A program made the translations under genes and the position numbers. Source: Liolophura sinensis (Eukaryota; Mollusca; Polyplacophora; Chitonida; Chitonidae). Taken from it: a DNA stretch of 64,000 bases. Under the pieces are notes generated by a model, which was not told the origin of the DNA, ran no database searches, and saw only the letters and a program-made list of their open reading frames with translations. The stretch covers positions 6,685,504 through 6,749,503 of the forward strand of contig NC_088298.1 of assembly GCF_032854445.1 (NCBI RefSeq). The letters are read 5' to 3'. Below are positions 10,383 to 22,294 of the stretch, piece after piece; position 1 is the first letter of the stretch, and each line of letters opens with the position of its first letter.

Positions 10383-10478
10383 CTGAGGGATGGCGAATGG
10401 AGTAAAGGGGTAGTTTGGCACAGCGCCATAGATGCATTCCATAGATGCCAACATGTATAAATACGCCAGGAGAGTCAG
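10383..10478 (-). CDS. Candidate 96-base exon with hydrophobic, secretory-like segment
   Basis: A good acceptor 'acttgttttcactgttttcag' ends at 10479 and a CAG/GTTTTT donor lies at 10382. Read in phase 0-0 it gives 32 residues: LTLLAYLYMLASMECIYGAV and then PNYPFTPFAIPQ. The first part resembles a signal-peptide core and the second a Pro/Phe-rich mature start. Phase 0 does not match the phase-2 scheme of the neighbouring EF-hand gene, so this would be a separate gene or a false exon. A second frame is also open. No relatives are recognised. Confidence 0.25.
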
Positions 10479-10669
10479 CTGAAAACAGTGAAAACAAGTG
10501 TTTAGAGGTTTCTAATAAAGACTCCTCAAGGGTTTGTCGAAACTATAAAAAATAGGTGTCCTATACAAGCAAGATTCTTCATGGAGCCTTATGCTGTGTT
10601 TATTTGGGATTGTTTAATGACATTGAGTCTATCATATAACGGCGGTGTATCCTTGTATCAGACCATACC

Positions 10670-11070
10670 GAACGTCGCCCATATTCATAGTGCTGCGTCA
10701 CAGGTACGCCTCGCCCAAAACACCAGACACGACACTCCACCCACCAACATTATACTCACACCGGGTCGACAAGTACTTGACCTGTTCCTCCAGCGAGGTA
10801 GTGCCAAGATTCCTAATGAACCCATGAATAAACCTGTACCTTCTTGTGGCAGGGCGAGTCCACGCCGCCAAAGTGCTGCTACCACTGAAGTATCATGTTG
10901 GAGACACCAGATATGACACCCCACTCAGTCACATTATGCTGACATTGGGCCAACTACTCCTGTTTCCTTGTTCTATCCTCCTAGTGCTGAGCACCAAGCG
11001 AAGCAGAACCAAGTGCCAATTTTAAAGTTTTAGATATGACCCGACCCGGGTTTGGACTTCGAGGCGGTTA
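10670..11070 (-). repeat. SINE-B copies, minus strand, one nested or duplicated
   Basis: Between 10845 and 11070 the reverse complement gives the SINE-B order: 'gttctgcttcgcttggtgct', 'gtttggccc'-type middle, 'gtgtctccaacatgatactt'. A second partial stretch with 'gacaccagac' and 'ccgggtgtgagtataatg' lies at 10670-10800. Open frames over 10581-10924 belong to these repeats. Confidence 0.6.
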
Positions 11071-11404
11071 AAGGCATGGAGGACAGACTTTCTACACCCC
11101 CCTCAGAACTTAGGGAATCTTTCGTGATATTATTTAAGCAAAGACAGGAAGGTTAACTTAAGCTATAAGGGGTTTAAACGTATATACATCGTTTGAGTAC
11201 AATCGCTCCGCTTGGATATATGAACAGTTTGCAATCAAACTATAACTAAGAGACATATTTTGCTTAACCACAACTTAAAAACTAGATTTACATTACACGT
11301 GCATACTGAATGAATTTTAATGTGATTAATGACTTGCAGCAAAGAGAGTTAAAGCAGATGCAGCGATGAGATAATTGATAGTTGACAACAGGTGATAGGT
11401 AACC

Positions 11405-11475
11405 AGTAAAATATGTAATGATGATCGGGTTTTTACGTCGTACTTAAAATTTTTCACTAAAAAAGGGACGAGCAT
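11405..11475 (-). repeat. Possible SINE-B tail fragment
   Basis: On the minus strand 'gaaaaattttaagtacgacg' followed by 'taaaaacccgatcat' resembles the SINE-B 3' end. It is weak because only about 40 bases match. Confidence 0.3.
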
Positions 11476-11775
11476 TACAGCTAGACCCGAAATCATTTCT
11501 TGCATCTTTGTGGGCATCATTGAAAACTGTTTACTGGTTCTGTTCACAGAAATCCGTCATAATTTCTGACATTAGTACTTTGTGATAAATGTTATTTTGG
11601 AAATTGGTCTTGCGATTATTGACCTGGAATTAACTTTAAATATGGCCATATTTGGAATACAAAAATCGTAAAACATTCTATTTGTTTTTTCCGATATGTT
11701 TTGCTACTTAGTATCACTTTGACAAAAACGGTAAAGCAGGGCAATTGCTCACGCAACACAAGAAAACATTAATCT

Positions 11776-12140
11776 TGTGCCGGTCGAACTCTTTCATCGC
11801 TAAAGGTAGATAAAGTCCCTACTGTGTCATGTGACCTGTCAGAAATGTTAGGCAACTATTTTGCATTATATTTACGACAAAGTGGCGGCCGTCTGAGAAA
11901 AAGTTTCACAAAAAGTTATTCAAAGTAGACGAACGATATAGAAACTTAAAAAGCTGAACATTGTGAACTTAAGAAGTTACTGAAGGAAAGATGCGTAATT
12001 TGAATCTGTGCAACACGACGAGATAGTTTATGGATAAATTAACAAAGGTTGTCGAACATTTTTGGCAAATCACATGACACAGAAGGGCTGTTTTTACCTT
12101 TATCTAAAAAACAGTTCCAAGTCGAAACTGTCCTACTGTG
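11776..12140. repeat. MITE-D copy 1
   Basis: About 365 bases with long inverted ends. The left end reads 'cgaactctttcatcgctaaa' then 'tgtcatgtgacctgtc'. The right end reads 'cacatgacacagaagggctg' then 'ccaagtcgaaactgtcct'. It aligns along its whole length with the copy at 21147-21512. No coding capacity, so it is a non-autonomous DNA-transposon-like element of unassigned superfamily. Confidence 0.7.
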
Positions 12141-12199
12141 TCATGTGACTTAACTTATAACTTATAGCTTATACTATGCCGTGACATTTAAGGGTGGAA

Positions 12200-12400
12200 G
12201 ATATACACGAGTGTCAGTGACGAACTTTCCGCGTTGCGGCGATGTCACGAAGGATCCACGAACAATGTAAGCAGGGGAATCCACAATTTCCGTGCTCAAG
12301 GCAGGGATCGAACCAAGTCCTGGTGACGTGTTCTGTGGCTTGGACTGGCGTGCCTTACGCTTGTGACCCACGTTACGCTCCGCCTTTGTAACTTGTAGAA
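12200..12400 (-). repeat. tRNA-like SINE (minus), unclassified
   Basis: Read on the minus strand, 'gcggagcgtaacgtgggtca' followed by 'cttggttcgatccctgcctt' has A/B-box-like spacing. A related B-box context ('gctcaaggcaggatgtgaac' on the plus strand) appears at 35935-35960. The open frame over 12174-12470 is probably part of this repeat. Confidence 0.45.
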
Positions 12401-13384
12401 CTATGACGGCATTGCTTTCATAACCAGCGATTTCTCTGGCGTTATGTTTATCAATATTGTGTTCAACCATAGATGGTGCATTTCATTCAAAAATATATGC
12501 CTGAACAGTTTGTCAAAGCGTTTTAAAAAAAAAAAATTGCCGGCCTCCACGGTAATCAATTTGGAGTCGCACATGTTCCTTACCTTGCCCTATGCGGATT
12601 TACCAAAAGTACAAGGTGGTCCCAAGACCATGTGGGCACGAGATTCCTTGGTGAAGATTTACCGAAAGCACAACCTCAACTGGTAATGTCCCAGGTCGCG
12701 TGCGTGGGCACGAGATTCGTTGAGGCTTATATTTGTACAGAAATTTTGCCATGCACGTTATACTTTCACTAAACAATATGGTTACCTCACAACATGACAA
12801 AGGCCTACATGCAAGCATTACAATTTTATAAGTTAAGTTAGAAAAGATATACAGAAATCAAAAGTCACATGAATTTTAAAATGTTTTTCTCACACATCAT
12901 ATAGGTAGTCATTTATAGAAGACTTAGGGCCATCCTAGTGGTCAAAAACATCGTGAACAAGCGCCAAAATTAATGCCTCAAAATTATCTGGATATAAAAA
13001 AGTGTACTATAAAAGCTAGGGCATCATTATTGTCTGACGTCGGAAGCCACAAATTCCCCATGCAGACATATAGGACATTACACCGGGACATTAAAGTGAT
13101 CTAATGTGCACATTAAAGGATCCATTATCGATAAACATGATAGTATGTGAAAATAAAGCGTGATCTGACACAGTCATATAACAAGTAAACTTATGTACAG
13201 CTGGGAACGACCACCGAGCATCAAAACGTCAATAGTCGCCATTTTCGTCCTGGGCACAACCTTCCAGAATACGGCATATTTTAATCCGAGAATAAATCAT
13301 TTTGTCCCAAGAGCGTGACGAAATCCATGAAAACTGCGAAATTTATACTATAGCGTGACATAATTAGAATGTTATTTAAAACAG

Positions 13385-13580
13385 ACGGATTGTAGCTGAG
13401 AGTTTCAGACGCTTGTTTGCCAATCACTAGAATACAGCAAGTGCGGGTTCAAGCCTGAGCTTGGATAGGATATTTATGATTTTCCCAGCTTTTCGCTGGC
13501 CGGCTTGGGTGAGAATAAGCGCTTAAAAACGCACGTACGGCCGTGCGCGCGGTCAAGCGTTCTTTGTAGACCACTTGCCG
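13385..13580 (+). repeat. SINE-G copy
   Basis: The head 'ggattgtagctgagagtttc' with 'gtgcgggttcaagcctgagc' has B-box spacing. The body contains 'tcgctggccggcttgggtga' and ends 'ctttgtagaccacttgccg', matching the tail of the copy at 5107. Confidence 0.6.
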
Positions 13581-14317
13581 TCCATCAGTAAGTAAGTAAT
13601 TATCTTAAGTAAGGATGCATGAACAGTTTGCTGTGATCGAAAGAGATATTCCATTAAACGGACTGGAAGTTACACATCACGTAATCCCCCTATCATTGCC
13701 GAACACAAATTCGCCACCTTATATTTTCCACTCCACCGGTGACCAGTACGCCCTGGATTTATAAGAAACATCACCTAACCGCTACAGAAATGCTCAGACT
13801 GTCCGGAAATCATGGCCCAGTTTCACAAAGATGTCGTACATGTACGATAATCGCACATATATAACCATGGCACGGTAATAATGACGTACAAAATATCGTA
13901 CGACAAATTTACGATAAAAAATGTCGTATGCCACTTGTGAAATTGGGCCCTGGCTCAGATCGTTAAAGGCAACTAACCAAAGAGGTGTCGCTGATTCGAC
14001 TGCTGTTTTTAGTTTGAATGTCTGCTAGGTTTATCTAACAAATGACATTCTTGATTCTTCAGCCATCAACCTGACGTACATCACAAAAGGGGTAAATTCT
14101 AGAGCACTTCACTAAAAACTAATAAATCAAATGAAATCAAATCAATGAAATTTTCTCCACCAGGTGGCCATTCAAAGTAAGGTTTACACATGCGCAGTTC
14201 AATCAATGGTAGTCTACGCCACAGGTAGAGCTGAAGAGTGGAGGAGCGCTGATTGGATAATATTATCACACGTTCGGATATAAATGGCTCCTGATACACC
14301 ATATATAGGATCACAGC

Positions 14318-14341
14318 CAAAAAAAAAAAAAAAAAAAAAAA
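14318..14341 (+). repeat. Poly(A) run
   Basis: A run of about 22 adenines, possibly a retroposon tail or simple slippage. No element body is recognised to its left. Confidence 0.7.
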
Positions 14342-14759
14342 CGCGAAAGAAAGTTTTTACCGTACGTGATAAATCTGAATTCGCTGTTTATGGGACAATT
14401 AATTAGATACGCCGTTATTGGAACACAGAACTTGGATTCATCTAAATAATGTCAGGGAAGGCTGTTCAAACCTGAAATTAAGCTCATATCAACTCTAGCC
14501 TGGGGCAAGACGCCACTGATTTCGTATTAGGCCAAGACTGACATTAAATTTAGGTTGGACTTTCTTCTCACACATTCTGGAACAACCCAAGGCCATTGTC
14601 AAAGCGGGTGCTCACTGCAGCATTTCGTGTCACCACCAAATATGTCGTCTGTACGCTTCTCTTTAGGAGGCATATTTAAGTAGATCTAATTGTGTTTAGC
14701 CATGGTTTTAAGGAGGTTCCTAAAGGAGGGGGAGGGGGAGTAATTTGCTACTATTTTGA

Positions 14760-14910
14760 GCACTATTTCACATGAAGAGTTAAAATAAACCCCTAACTGA
14801 AGTAAACTGACAAGACACCGTATTTCACCGGTTACGTGGGACCATTTTCCAATTATCACACTCGTCGCTGCGGTGGTTTCACTATGTTGTAGGTCTTATA
14901 TCGTACTATG
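14760..14910 (+). repeat. Repeat-C copy
   Basis: Landmarks are 'cctaactgaagtaaactgac', 'caccggttacgtgggaccat', 'caattatcacactcgtcgct' and 'ctatgttgtaggtc'. It matches the other repeat-C copies in order and spacing. Confidence 0.75.
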
Positions 14911-15853
14911 AGTTTGCTACGGCTATTTTCAAAAAACGAAAATGCTACATATGCACATATTATTGCTATATCCATTTTTTACTCCCGACGACAACAAGTT
15001 TAAATATTGACTTCAAAACGATGTTAATTCTTTGGATAAAATACCATTTATGTTTTACGTAAGTTTTCTGTTCAGTGCCTTTTCACTCAAGTTTATGCTA
15101 AAACAGTAGCATATAGAGCAGGGCAGCAACGACATTACGGCCGCAGTGCTGTGGCCCGTTTTACGGGACAGTCGCAAACTGTGTGTGGCGCAATTTCCAT
15201 GACAACATACAGTGCAGAGATACATCACCATCGTAAATGCACTTGAGGCACCGTAAGGTGCGTCAGCTTTATAGAACGGGCCCCAGTTGATGCCTAAGTT
15301 AGCTTTTCCGATGTTGTAAACATGCAGTTTAGCTGTAAATCACAATCGTCATATTAATTACTTATAATGGGTCCACCTTAACGCTGTGGCAGAGGTTATT
15401 GTCTGTGACTACTGGATAACCGCCCACATGGAGTTTATCGGATGCAAGGACTTGACTGAACAAGTGATCAGGGACCGTGCAGTCAGTTATGATTAGTGCA
15501 CTCCATTCTTACATTTTGTTTTTCTCTTGTATTAATTTTTTGGAACATTTGCATGTCTACATATTTAATTTGTACTCGAACATTTTACGACGACCAGATT
15601 AAATTAACGACAAGTACTGGGTGCTTCACAATGCTAACCATGTGACTCCAGGCAAGTATAATGAACTCCGTGGCTATGAAGAATATCTCTGGTGCGCATG
15701 TTTGTCAACTTCACATTTTTCATCTGCACCATTAATTGTCACTGTATTCGCCAATAATTTTTCTCCTAACCCAACCTCACCACATAGAACAAAAATGTTA
15801 CATATAACATTTGGCGTCATATAACAGCTATAGGCCTACTCAATTAAATATAA
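14911..15853. other. No gene seen
   Basis: AT-rich intronic or intergenic DNA. A segment at 15130-15290 has an inverted-repeat flavour ('gggccc', 'tttacgggacagtcgc') but I could not define an element. Confidence 0.35.
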
Positions 15854-15982
15854 ACCTGCGGATGGTTGTGGCTTTCCCCCGGGCTCTGCCCGGTTTCCGC
15901 CCACCATAATGCTGGCCGCCGTCGTATAAGTGCAATATTCTTGAGTACGGCGTAAAACATCAATCAAATAAATAAATAAATA
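15854..15982 (+). repeat. SINE-A 3' fragment
   Basis: It runs from 'aacctgcggatggttgtggc' through 'gccgccgtcgtataagtgca' to a CAAATAAATAAATAAA tail. The 5' end is truncated. Confidence 0.9.
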
Positions 15983-16648
15983 TTAAATACAGAGTACTAA
16001 AATAGCACATTCGACATGAACTGGTGACATTTGTTGACATTTAGTGCCTTGGGATTTGGGCCTTGCTTTGTGCTAAATGTCATGTTACAGATTCAAACAT
16101 TTAGATTCTCATTAAAAATACATTTTCCTTGATGTGAACATAAAGTCAGCCACTAAAGCTGAGTTACTTAATAAAGTAGTATTCCAGAAATGTTCTAAAA
16201 ATATTTGAAAAATCTCACACCGCTTATCAACAAAGTAAATAGCAAACATTCGTCAGTACCTAGCCAGCTTATTATCACGTGACGCTTTCAGCAGCCAAGT
16301 TCATGGGGGCTTCTGCAACATGGCTGCTAGAAGTAAATTGTCCGTCAGTGCCATATTCCCAATGCTGAACTTCATCTTCTTGGCTTTCAAAACTTTATGG
16401 AATTTTTTACATATTTTTCTGTGATAACTGTGTCCTATATTATTTTTTTCTGTGAGTATACAGTGGTAGACTTTACCTTCACTTTAACATTCCATATGAT
16501 TTATTTTCGCGCGTTGCATATTCCTTGTACGATTTTAAATCGATGGTGCATGGGAATATACATGAGACTAAATGAACTATGAGGGTTTCCTTAAAACCGA
16601 ATACTTGAGAATACAAGCTTTTAGTAAAAAAAAGTATTCACAGCTTAC

Positions 16649-16890
16649 CTATACATCCCACCTGCGCGCATGAAAGACTTAATATCCGCGGAATCAGAAA
16701 TTCCAAGCCTTCTTAACTGCCTTATGAAAAGTTCATCCGGAAGGTGGCGCTCGTATGAAACTGGACTCGACCGTTTTCCTTGGTCCGTTCCAGCTACAAG
16801 GCTCTCGACGCCCATTGGCCGAGGCTTCAATTTTTGCTGAGCAAGAATAAGATGGAATACGAAGACTCTTTTGAAGGCATCGGGCACCAT
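16649..16890 (-). CDS. Candidate first coding exon V1 of the EF-hand precursor
   Basis: The ATG at 16890 is in a strong context (gtcaccATGg). The frame runs 80 codons to a phase-2 donor (tatag/gtaagc; GT at 16648). The N-terminus has a short hydrophobic core (VFVFHLILA), a weak signal peptide. Next comes KPRPMGVESLVAGTDQGKR, a possible amidated peptide ending at Gly-Lys-Arg. A basic helix-like stretch with QLRRLG follows. The K-P-x-P-x3-E-x-L-V-x5-G-K-R pattern is shared, at identical spacing, with exon V5 at 36566. Joined to 8757-8848 and 8086-8129 it gives a precursor of about 125 residues. It is the nearest upstream candidate to the constant exons, 7.8 kb away. Function is unknown. Confidence 0.55.
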
Positions 16891-16959
16891 GGTGACAGAA
16901 TGTTTGCCAGACAACCAGAAAAATGAGCTAGACGTTAACACCTTGAGTAAAGTCGCTCA

Positions 16960-17400
16960 AGTGTGTCATTTATTGAAAGCATTCACCTCCTCTTAGCGTT
17001 TGAATCTGCGGATAAATCACATCACAAAATGAGCAGACGACAAAATGACCGCCATGGGGGGTCGAGTCGCCGGTTTTCGTGTTCTCGGGTGGTTAACAGG
17101 AGCGCCTGGTCACTTAGCGTTGCCCTTTACACCAGCCTCTATGGATTTGCCCTCAAATATGTCTGCCAAACGCCGTGGTAAAGCACTTCACGATAAACCC
17201 TCTGACCCCAGGCGTGGCCCCCCTGCAGTTTGTGCCGTGTGTTTGCCCCACCCAGATTGGCTTAAACATGCCTAACCAATCATTCATGAATGGTACAAGA
17301 GGCGCATCCAGTGCGATCTCATGGGAACTGGAATTTTCGCGTGAATTACCATATACGAAGACAATAATTAATATTTCACAACAGTTATTAATGAAAGTGA
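16960..17400 (-). promoter_or_regulatory. GC-richer region upstream of exon V1, candidate promoter
   Basis: The 440 bases upstream of V1 on the minus strand are richer in CpG than the surroundings, contain a CCAAT box ('gattggtt' at about 17272-17279 region) and carry no recognised repeat. Open frames on both strands overlap here, but none has supporting splice sites. A TATA box is not evident. Confidence 0.35.
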
Positions 17401-17999
17401 TAATTGACATTAAAACGCCGTCTGCTGAATGGCGTAATCTGTTAACTCATCGAAGAGAACCCTTGTGCTGGTAGAGAAACCTATGATAGAACACATGGGT
17501 TTTCGTTTCTAAAACAACGTTCACGACAAAGCACTAAAGAACTAAGAAGTATGAAACTTAAGGGACACATAAAAAGGTAGGTTTATGAATCCTAATACCC
17601 AGTGTATGTTAGTTGTGTCCTAACAAAAAGCTACTTAACTTTCTTCTTGTGGGGTAGAAATGGCAATTAACTACTGTTTCCCTAAGACCCAAGGGGTTAG
17701 CCCGGAAATTAAATAGCCTACAGTCTTGACGTAACGTTGATAGCCGTGGAAAAAACTCTGTGGGCACGAGAGTTAAACTGGTTTCCGCTAAGCTTGAAAG
17801 TTCATCGTGCACGTCATCACCAAAAATTTCCGATGACTCACGAGAAATATGAATAAAATAAAGGGGCAATGAGGAGATACCAAATATGCCTCAAAACTTG
17901 AAATTATTTGAAACTTTTTGTTATAATTTTCTTCAGCTACTTTAAAACCATAATCTTTGTTTTTAGAGTTCTGTATCATGTGTCCTTTAAGAAATTACG

Positions 18000-18085
18000 A
18001 TGAGGCAATTGCAGTGAAGCAGTGAACAGTTTTCAATGATGGCGGAAAGACGCAGAAAATAATCCAAGCGTGTAAGTATCTCCGT
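18000..18085. repeat. Repeat-E fragment
   Basis: The segment 'gaagcagtgaacagttttca' plus 'atggcggaaagacgcagaaa' recurs, diverged, at 40910, 41565 and 62280. This defines an unclassified dispersed family. Confidence 0.5.
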
Positions 18086-18222
18086 TATTTATTTATTTGA
18101 TTGATGATTTACGCCGTACTCAAAGAATATTTCACTTATACGACTGTGGCCAGCATTATGGTGAGCCCCATTATATTATTATACACGGTGCCTACGGGAA
18201 ACCCACGACCATCCACAAGTAA
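18086..18222 (-). repeat. SINE-A 3' fragment
   Basis: Reverse tail 'ttatttatttatttgattga', then 'acgccgtactcaaagaatat', then 'acgggaaacccacgaccatc'. Confidence 0.85.
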
Positions 18223-18850
18223 CATGCAGAACAGGTTACTCAGTATCCAAATCGTACATTTTGTTTGCAACTGTTCATATATACATACAATTTTATGTTA
18301 GTATTTATGTTGTCGTTAATAAAAAAAAATATGTATCTCCCTTGTCCCCAGACCACATTACATATACCTCTTCCAGGTATGTCTGTATTAGTAAATTAAT
18401 TTTGTATTTTTGGTTTCACGATATTGTCATTAGGCAGAGCAGAATTGTTTTTTTTTTTTTTGCGCATTGCAGAGTAATAGCCAAACACGTTGGTCAAGTA
18501 TGATTACCCAAAAGTACATTTTTTAAAATTATTAACTATTAGGACGTTGCAATACATAATTGACGCAGTGTATACAAGAGCGTATTGCTCTGACTGTGCT
18601 GAACAAAGTTCTATATACATATATATTACGTAGGAGATTAGCAAGGAGAGACTGTGATCAATTTTCAACCATGATGGAAAACTACACGGACTGTTCTCAT
18701 TCGAATGAACTAAAATCAGTATCCAAATCGCGCACCTTGCTAGTTCGTCATTTGTTGTTCATCAAAATATGTATGTCAGTTGCGTTTTGTTTGCAACTGT
18801 TCATATATACATACAATCCGCGTGGCGATCTAATTCAACACGATTAAAAT
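18223..18850. repeat. Repeat-E fragments, duplicated
   Basis: 'ttgcaactgttcatatatac' with 'tccaaatcg' occurs twice, at 18228-18290 and 18720-18815. The second copy continues into 'cgatctaattcaacacgatt', as does the element at 62400-62450. No coding frame is credible. Confidence 0.5.
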
Positions 18851-19135
18851 ACGGTCTCTAGGTGTGGGTTAAGCGGATTTAGGATTTACACATAGTTTTG
18901 AAGATAGTGTCAGAAATTCTGGACATCTGATTGATGGAGTGTGAGTACTATCATGATATTAACTGTTTTGGAGATCTGCTGGATATTGAGTTTGTGTACA
19001 AGTCAATCGTGCAGAAAGCAGTGAACCGTGAAAAGATTTGTGCTATCACCATTACGAAATTTACACAGGCCATTTTTCCATACTCGGCACTGTACTTCAA
19101 AGAGTCCACAGCATGAAACACTATAGCATGAGGTC

Positions 19136-19225
19136 TAAATAGAGTACAGCGACGACAGTGTGTTAATTAGTAAATGGTCTCACGTAACCGGTGAAATACG
19201 GCCTCTTGTCAGTTTATCTCAATTT
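19136..19225 (-). repeat. Repeat-C copy
   Basis: Reverse orientation with 'cagcgacgacagtgtg' and 'cacgtaaccggtgaaatacg', then 'cctcttgtcagtttatctca'. Confidence 0.75.
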
Positions 19226-19429
19226 GGCTTCTATTATAACGGTGAATGCATGAGAATGTTTAAAACGTGTCAACGTATTCTCTCGTTAGTACCATGGCTT
19301 AAGAATTAGATAAAATAATTCACAATTACATGCATTCAGACAGACAAACAAATTGACAAAGATTTCTTAAGTAATAAAATGTCGGGTATATTAATTAGCT
19401 GCAGTTTGTGCGGTTACATGAGCAGCCGT

Positions 19430-19560
19430 AATAAAACTCCAACTGAAGTAAATAGACTTGACCGTATTTCATTGATGTCGTGTGACCATTTGTTAGCTAT
19501 CTCCCTGTCGTTGCTGCTCTGGTTTTACTCACAGAAGATTTTACTTTTTTGTGTCTTGGA
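19430..19560 (+). repeat. Repeat-C copy
   Basis: 'ctccaactgaagtaaataga', then 'accgtatttcattgatgtcg', then 'tcgttgctgctctggtttta'. Confidence 0.65.
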
Positions 19561-19589
19561 CAGACGTATAGGCAGCCACCGCTGACTAA

Positions 19590-19770
19590 AAATCGTTGGT
19601 CTTGCGGCAACTAATCATCCCCTGACTAATGAGGTTCTTGGTTCAAATCCAGCTCTGGCTGGTTTGTCTGTTGCTTTAAGTAAGGAGATTTTTTTAGCTG
19701 TCTGGCTATTCCGCCATCCATAAATATTAGCGCTATCGTAAAACTGAAAAGCCAAATAAGTAAATAAAGA
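19590..19770 (+). repeat. tRNA-headed SINE, SINE-A-related
   Basis: The head 'atcgttggtcttgcggcaac' with the B-box-like 'ttggttcaaatccagctctg' is followed by 'ggctattccgcc' and an AAGTAAATAAAG tail. It appears to be a diverged SINE-A relative. A similar head occurs at 23930-23980. Confidence 0.5.
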
Positions 19771-20054
19771 CTTAACAATTGACTCAGAATGTATGCGTAT
19801 GGGGTGGAGCTGGCGTCTAAATGAACATACATCAGAGGCAAGGGTGCAACACAGACTAAATTTATGAACTAAACCGGACTTGTTTTCATTCGCCTGGGAA
19901 ATCATTGACAAACAGTTAGAAGCTACAATATCCATTTCACGTCTAAAACATCGATTTGGTCTCGCTTTTCACTGCCTCTCTTTCCCATGGATGTTAAAGA
20001 GTTGTGATAAATGTGAAAAAAAAAGTCTCCGATAAATTGTACATTGAAGGAGTG

Positions 20055-20130
20055 TGACGCCGTGATCCAAGTATATGTAATACTGGAGGTTCAAGTTCCG
20101 CTTCATCCCCAAGAGATCTAACCCACACAA
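20055..20130 (+). repeat. tRNA-like SINE head
   Basis: 'gtgacgccgtgatccaag' and 'ctggaggttcaagttccgct' are placed as A- and B-box-like segments. No body is recognised. Confidence 0.3.
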
Positions 20131-21060
20131 ATATTATAGTAATTGAACTCGGAAATGCATTATTATACTAACGCAACTTAGGCATGGCGGAAGTGCCCTG
20201 ATCTATGACCATTCAGTTTCCAAACTTGGAACCAAGCTTACAGGGGCGTAGGAAACAACTGAAAAGTTGGGGGCAGGTGGAGGAGCAAATTTCTGGCGGA
20301 CTTTCCCACGAGTAATGTAGAAATATGCAGTGTTCACCGTATTGGTAGTTATCAATGAAAATATTCCCGCGAGGGTCTTCGTCCGCTTCCCAGCATTGTC
20401 AAACACTGTGCCCTAAACTCGACATTCTGATGTTCTTTGTGCTCGAAAACATGCAGATAATTGCTTCAAAAACAGTTGTTTAGTTGCTTTATTCAAAGCA
20501 TGGCAAACAAGAAGGCAAATACAGCACTGGGTTTTGTTGGAGTACCAGCTTTGATACATAAGCAACAGAGTGCAGCGTTTAGGGGCATTTAGGTGGGAGA
20601 CGTGCATGATTTTCACACTGGTCGAATGTGGAGTCACATTGCACGACATTCCAAACTACAAAGTTGCCGATACCAAATTACACTAACGAATTCATCGCTT
20701 TTATCTACATTAGTATCTAACTTTTGAAATGGCAGTTCGTGGATATTTTGAAGAGAATTAACAAAATGTATTAACAATAGAGGATCGAATACTCTGTGTA
20801 GTGAAATTTTTTTGATATGGTTGACTTGATAAGTCTGGAGGGAAGAACCTATGTTGCCCCCGTTCCACCGTCCTCATTTGTGAAAATGCAGGGGAACCAA
20901 TCCATCTCCCTCCACCCCACCTCCTCTTTCCGTGCCACCATATTTAATCTGGACCAGTGACGTCTTATAAATCGCAATCAGCATCACTGATTTTTTTTAA
21001 CTCCTTACGGCTATTTTACCCTAGCCAAGGTGCTAATGACCTATTTATAAACTACTTTTA
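20131..21060. other. No gene seen
   Basis: Two minus-strand frames of 67 and 78 codons lie here (20203-20406, 20413-20649). Neither has splice sites or familiar domains. Left unannotated. Confidence 0.35.
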
Positions 21061-21065
21061 AGTAT

Positions 21066-21575
21066 TTACATGAACAGTTAGAATAAACCGCTGACGTAGA
21101 TGAATTGACAAGAGACTGTATTTGACCCGTGACGTGTGATCAATAGGGGAGTTTCGAGTTCGAACTCTTTTATCGTTGAAGGTAGAAAAAGTCCAACTGT
21201 ATCATGTGACCTGTCAAAGATTTCAGGCAGTTATTTTTTATCACCTTCACTATAACACGGCCGCCTGAAATAAGTGTCATAAAATAATTTTGGTGAACTA
21301 ATGACAGAGAAACTTGAGACGCCGAACCTTTGTGATCTTGAAAAGTTTCTGAAGGAAAGAGTTTTCACATTTGTCCCTCTGGGAAAAAGTGAGAGAGGTT
21401 ATCAGTAAATCAGTTTCATCAAAGGTTGCCTAACATTTTCCTCTAGTCACATGACATTGTAGGACTGTTTTTACGTTTGACGACAAAAGATTTCCTAGTC
21501 GAAACTCTCCTGTTGCTGGTTATCTCACTGTCGTCGTTTCTTTGATTTATTCTTTACGCTGTAAGTCTGTTATTG
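21066..21575 (+). repeat. Repeat-C copy split by MITE-D
   Basis: The left half (21066-21146) reads 'catgaacagttagaataaac' to 'gacgtgtgatcaat'. The right half (about 21513-21575) resumes with 'ttatctcactgtcgtcg' and 'ctttacgctgtaagtc'. Together they give one repeat-C element with MITE-D inserted between. Confidence 0.7.
21147..21512. repeat. MITE-D copy 2, complete
   Basis: It begins 'aggggagtttcgagttcgaa' and ends 'ttcctagtcgaaactctcct'. The two ends pair as inverted repeats over roughly 70 bases, including 'aaaaagtccaactgtatcat' against 'atgacattgtaggactgttt'. It has no coding capacity. It is nested in repeat-C, which fixes both boundaries. Confidence 0.75.
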
Positions 21576-22294
21576 TACTGTCTTGTTCTTCTGGTGTCCC
21601 GAAATTGGTTATGGCATATGCAGATGTCAGTAATTGTTCCTGATCTGGCGAAACATCGTGACTTATAGTCAACGCTCTGTCTCCTCTCTTTTTTTTATTC
21701 CATATAATTTGTAATTTGCAGAATCAGCCATGTTGTTTCTTTGTTGTCTTAATTAATACCCAATTGTTAACTTAAATTTACTTAGAGAAAGGGAGAACAG
21801 TAGGCCTACCCACAACCATCGATTGACCTTCCTACGAGCGAATGGAGAGGAAGCCAGCATGAGAGATCGTACGTAAGAGACGAATTGCAAATTAAACAAA
21901 CCACTAGACGGCAGCCCGAGTTATCTTAAGTGTTGACTTGATGTGTGCGTAATCATATCGAAGTATTGTTGCAAAATAGATACTGTATATTGCATATTAA
22001 CGAATAACACAAATATAAGTCTAATCACAAAAGATGACAGACTAACAAATTGCACGTGACCTCCGATAATATCATTTCTTAATGTACTAAATCCTAAAAT
22101 GCCCATGTAAATAGGCATACGTATATCGCCTGCCCTCAAAATTTCCCGTGTACCATTTATTCTCCTAGAACTAAAATATTATATATGATTTTAATAATTC
22201 TATTATTAAACATTTTTGTGAAAAGTGTAAAAAGGAATGCATTTATATTGTTGGATTAACGTTTTTTTTGTGTTGTGTATAAATCTTGTAAACT

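Noticed and set aside
20203-20406. 67-codon minus-strand frame with APPPAPNF
   Set aside because: No splice signals or family resemblance; likely chance.
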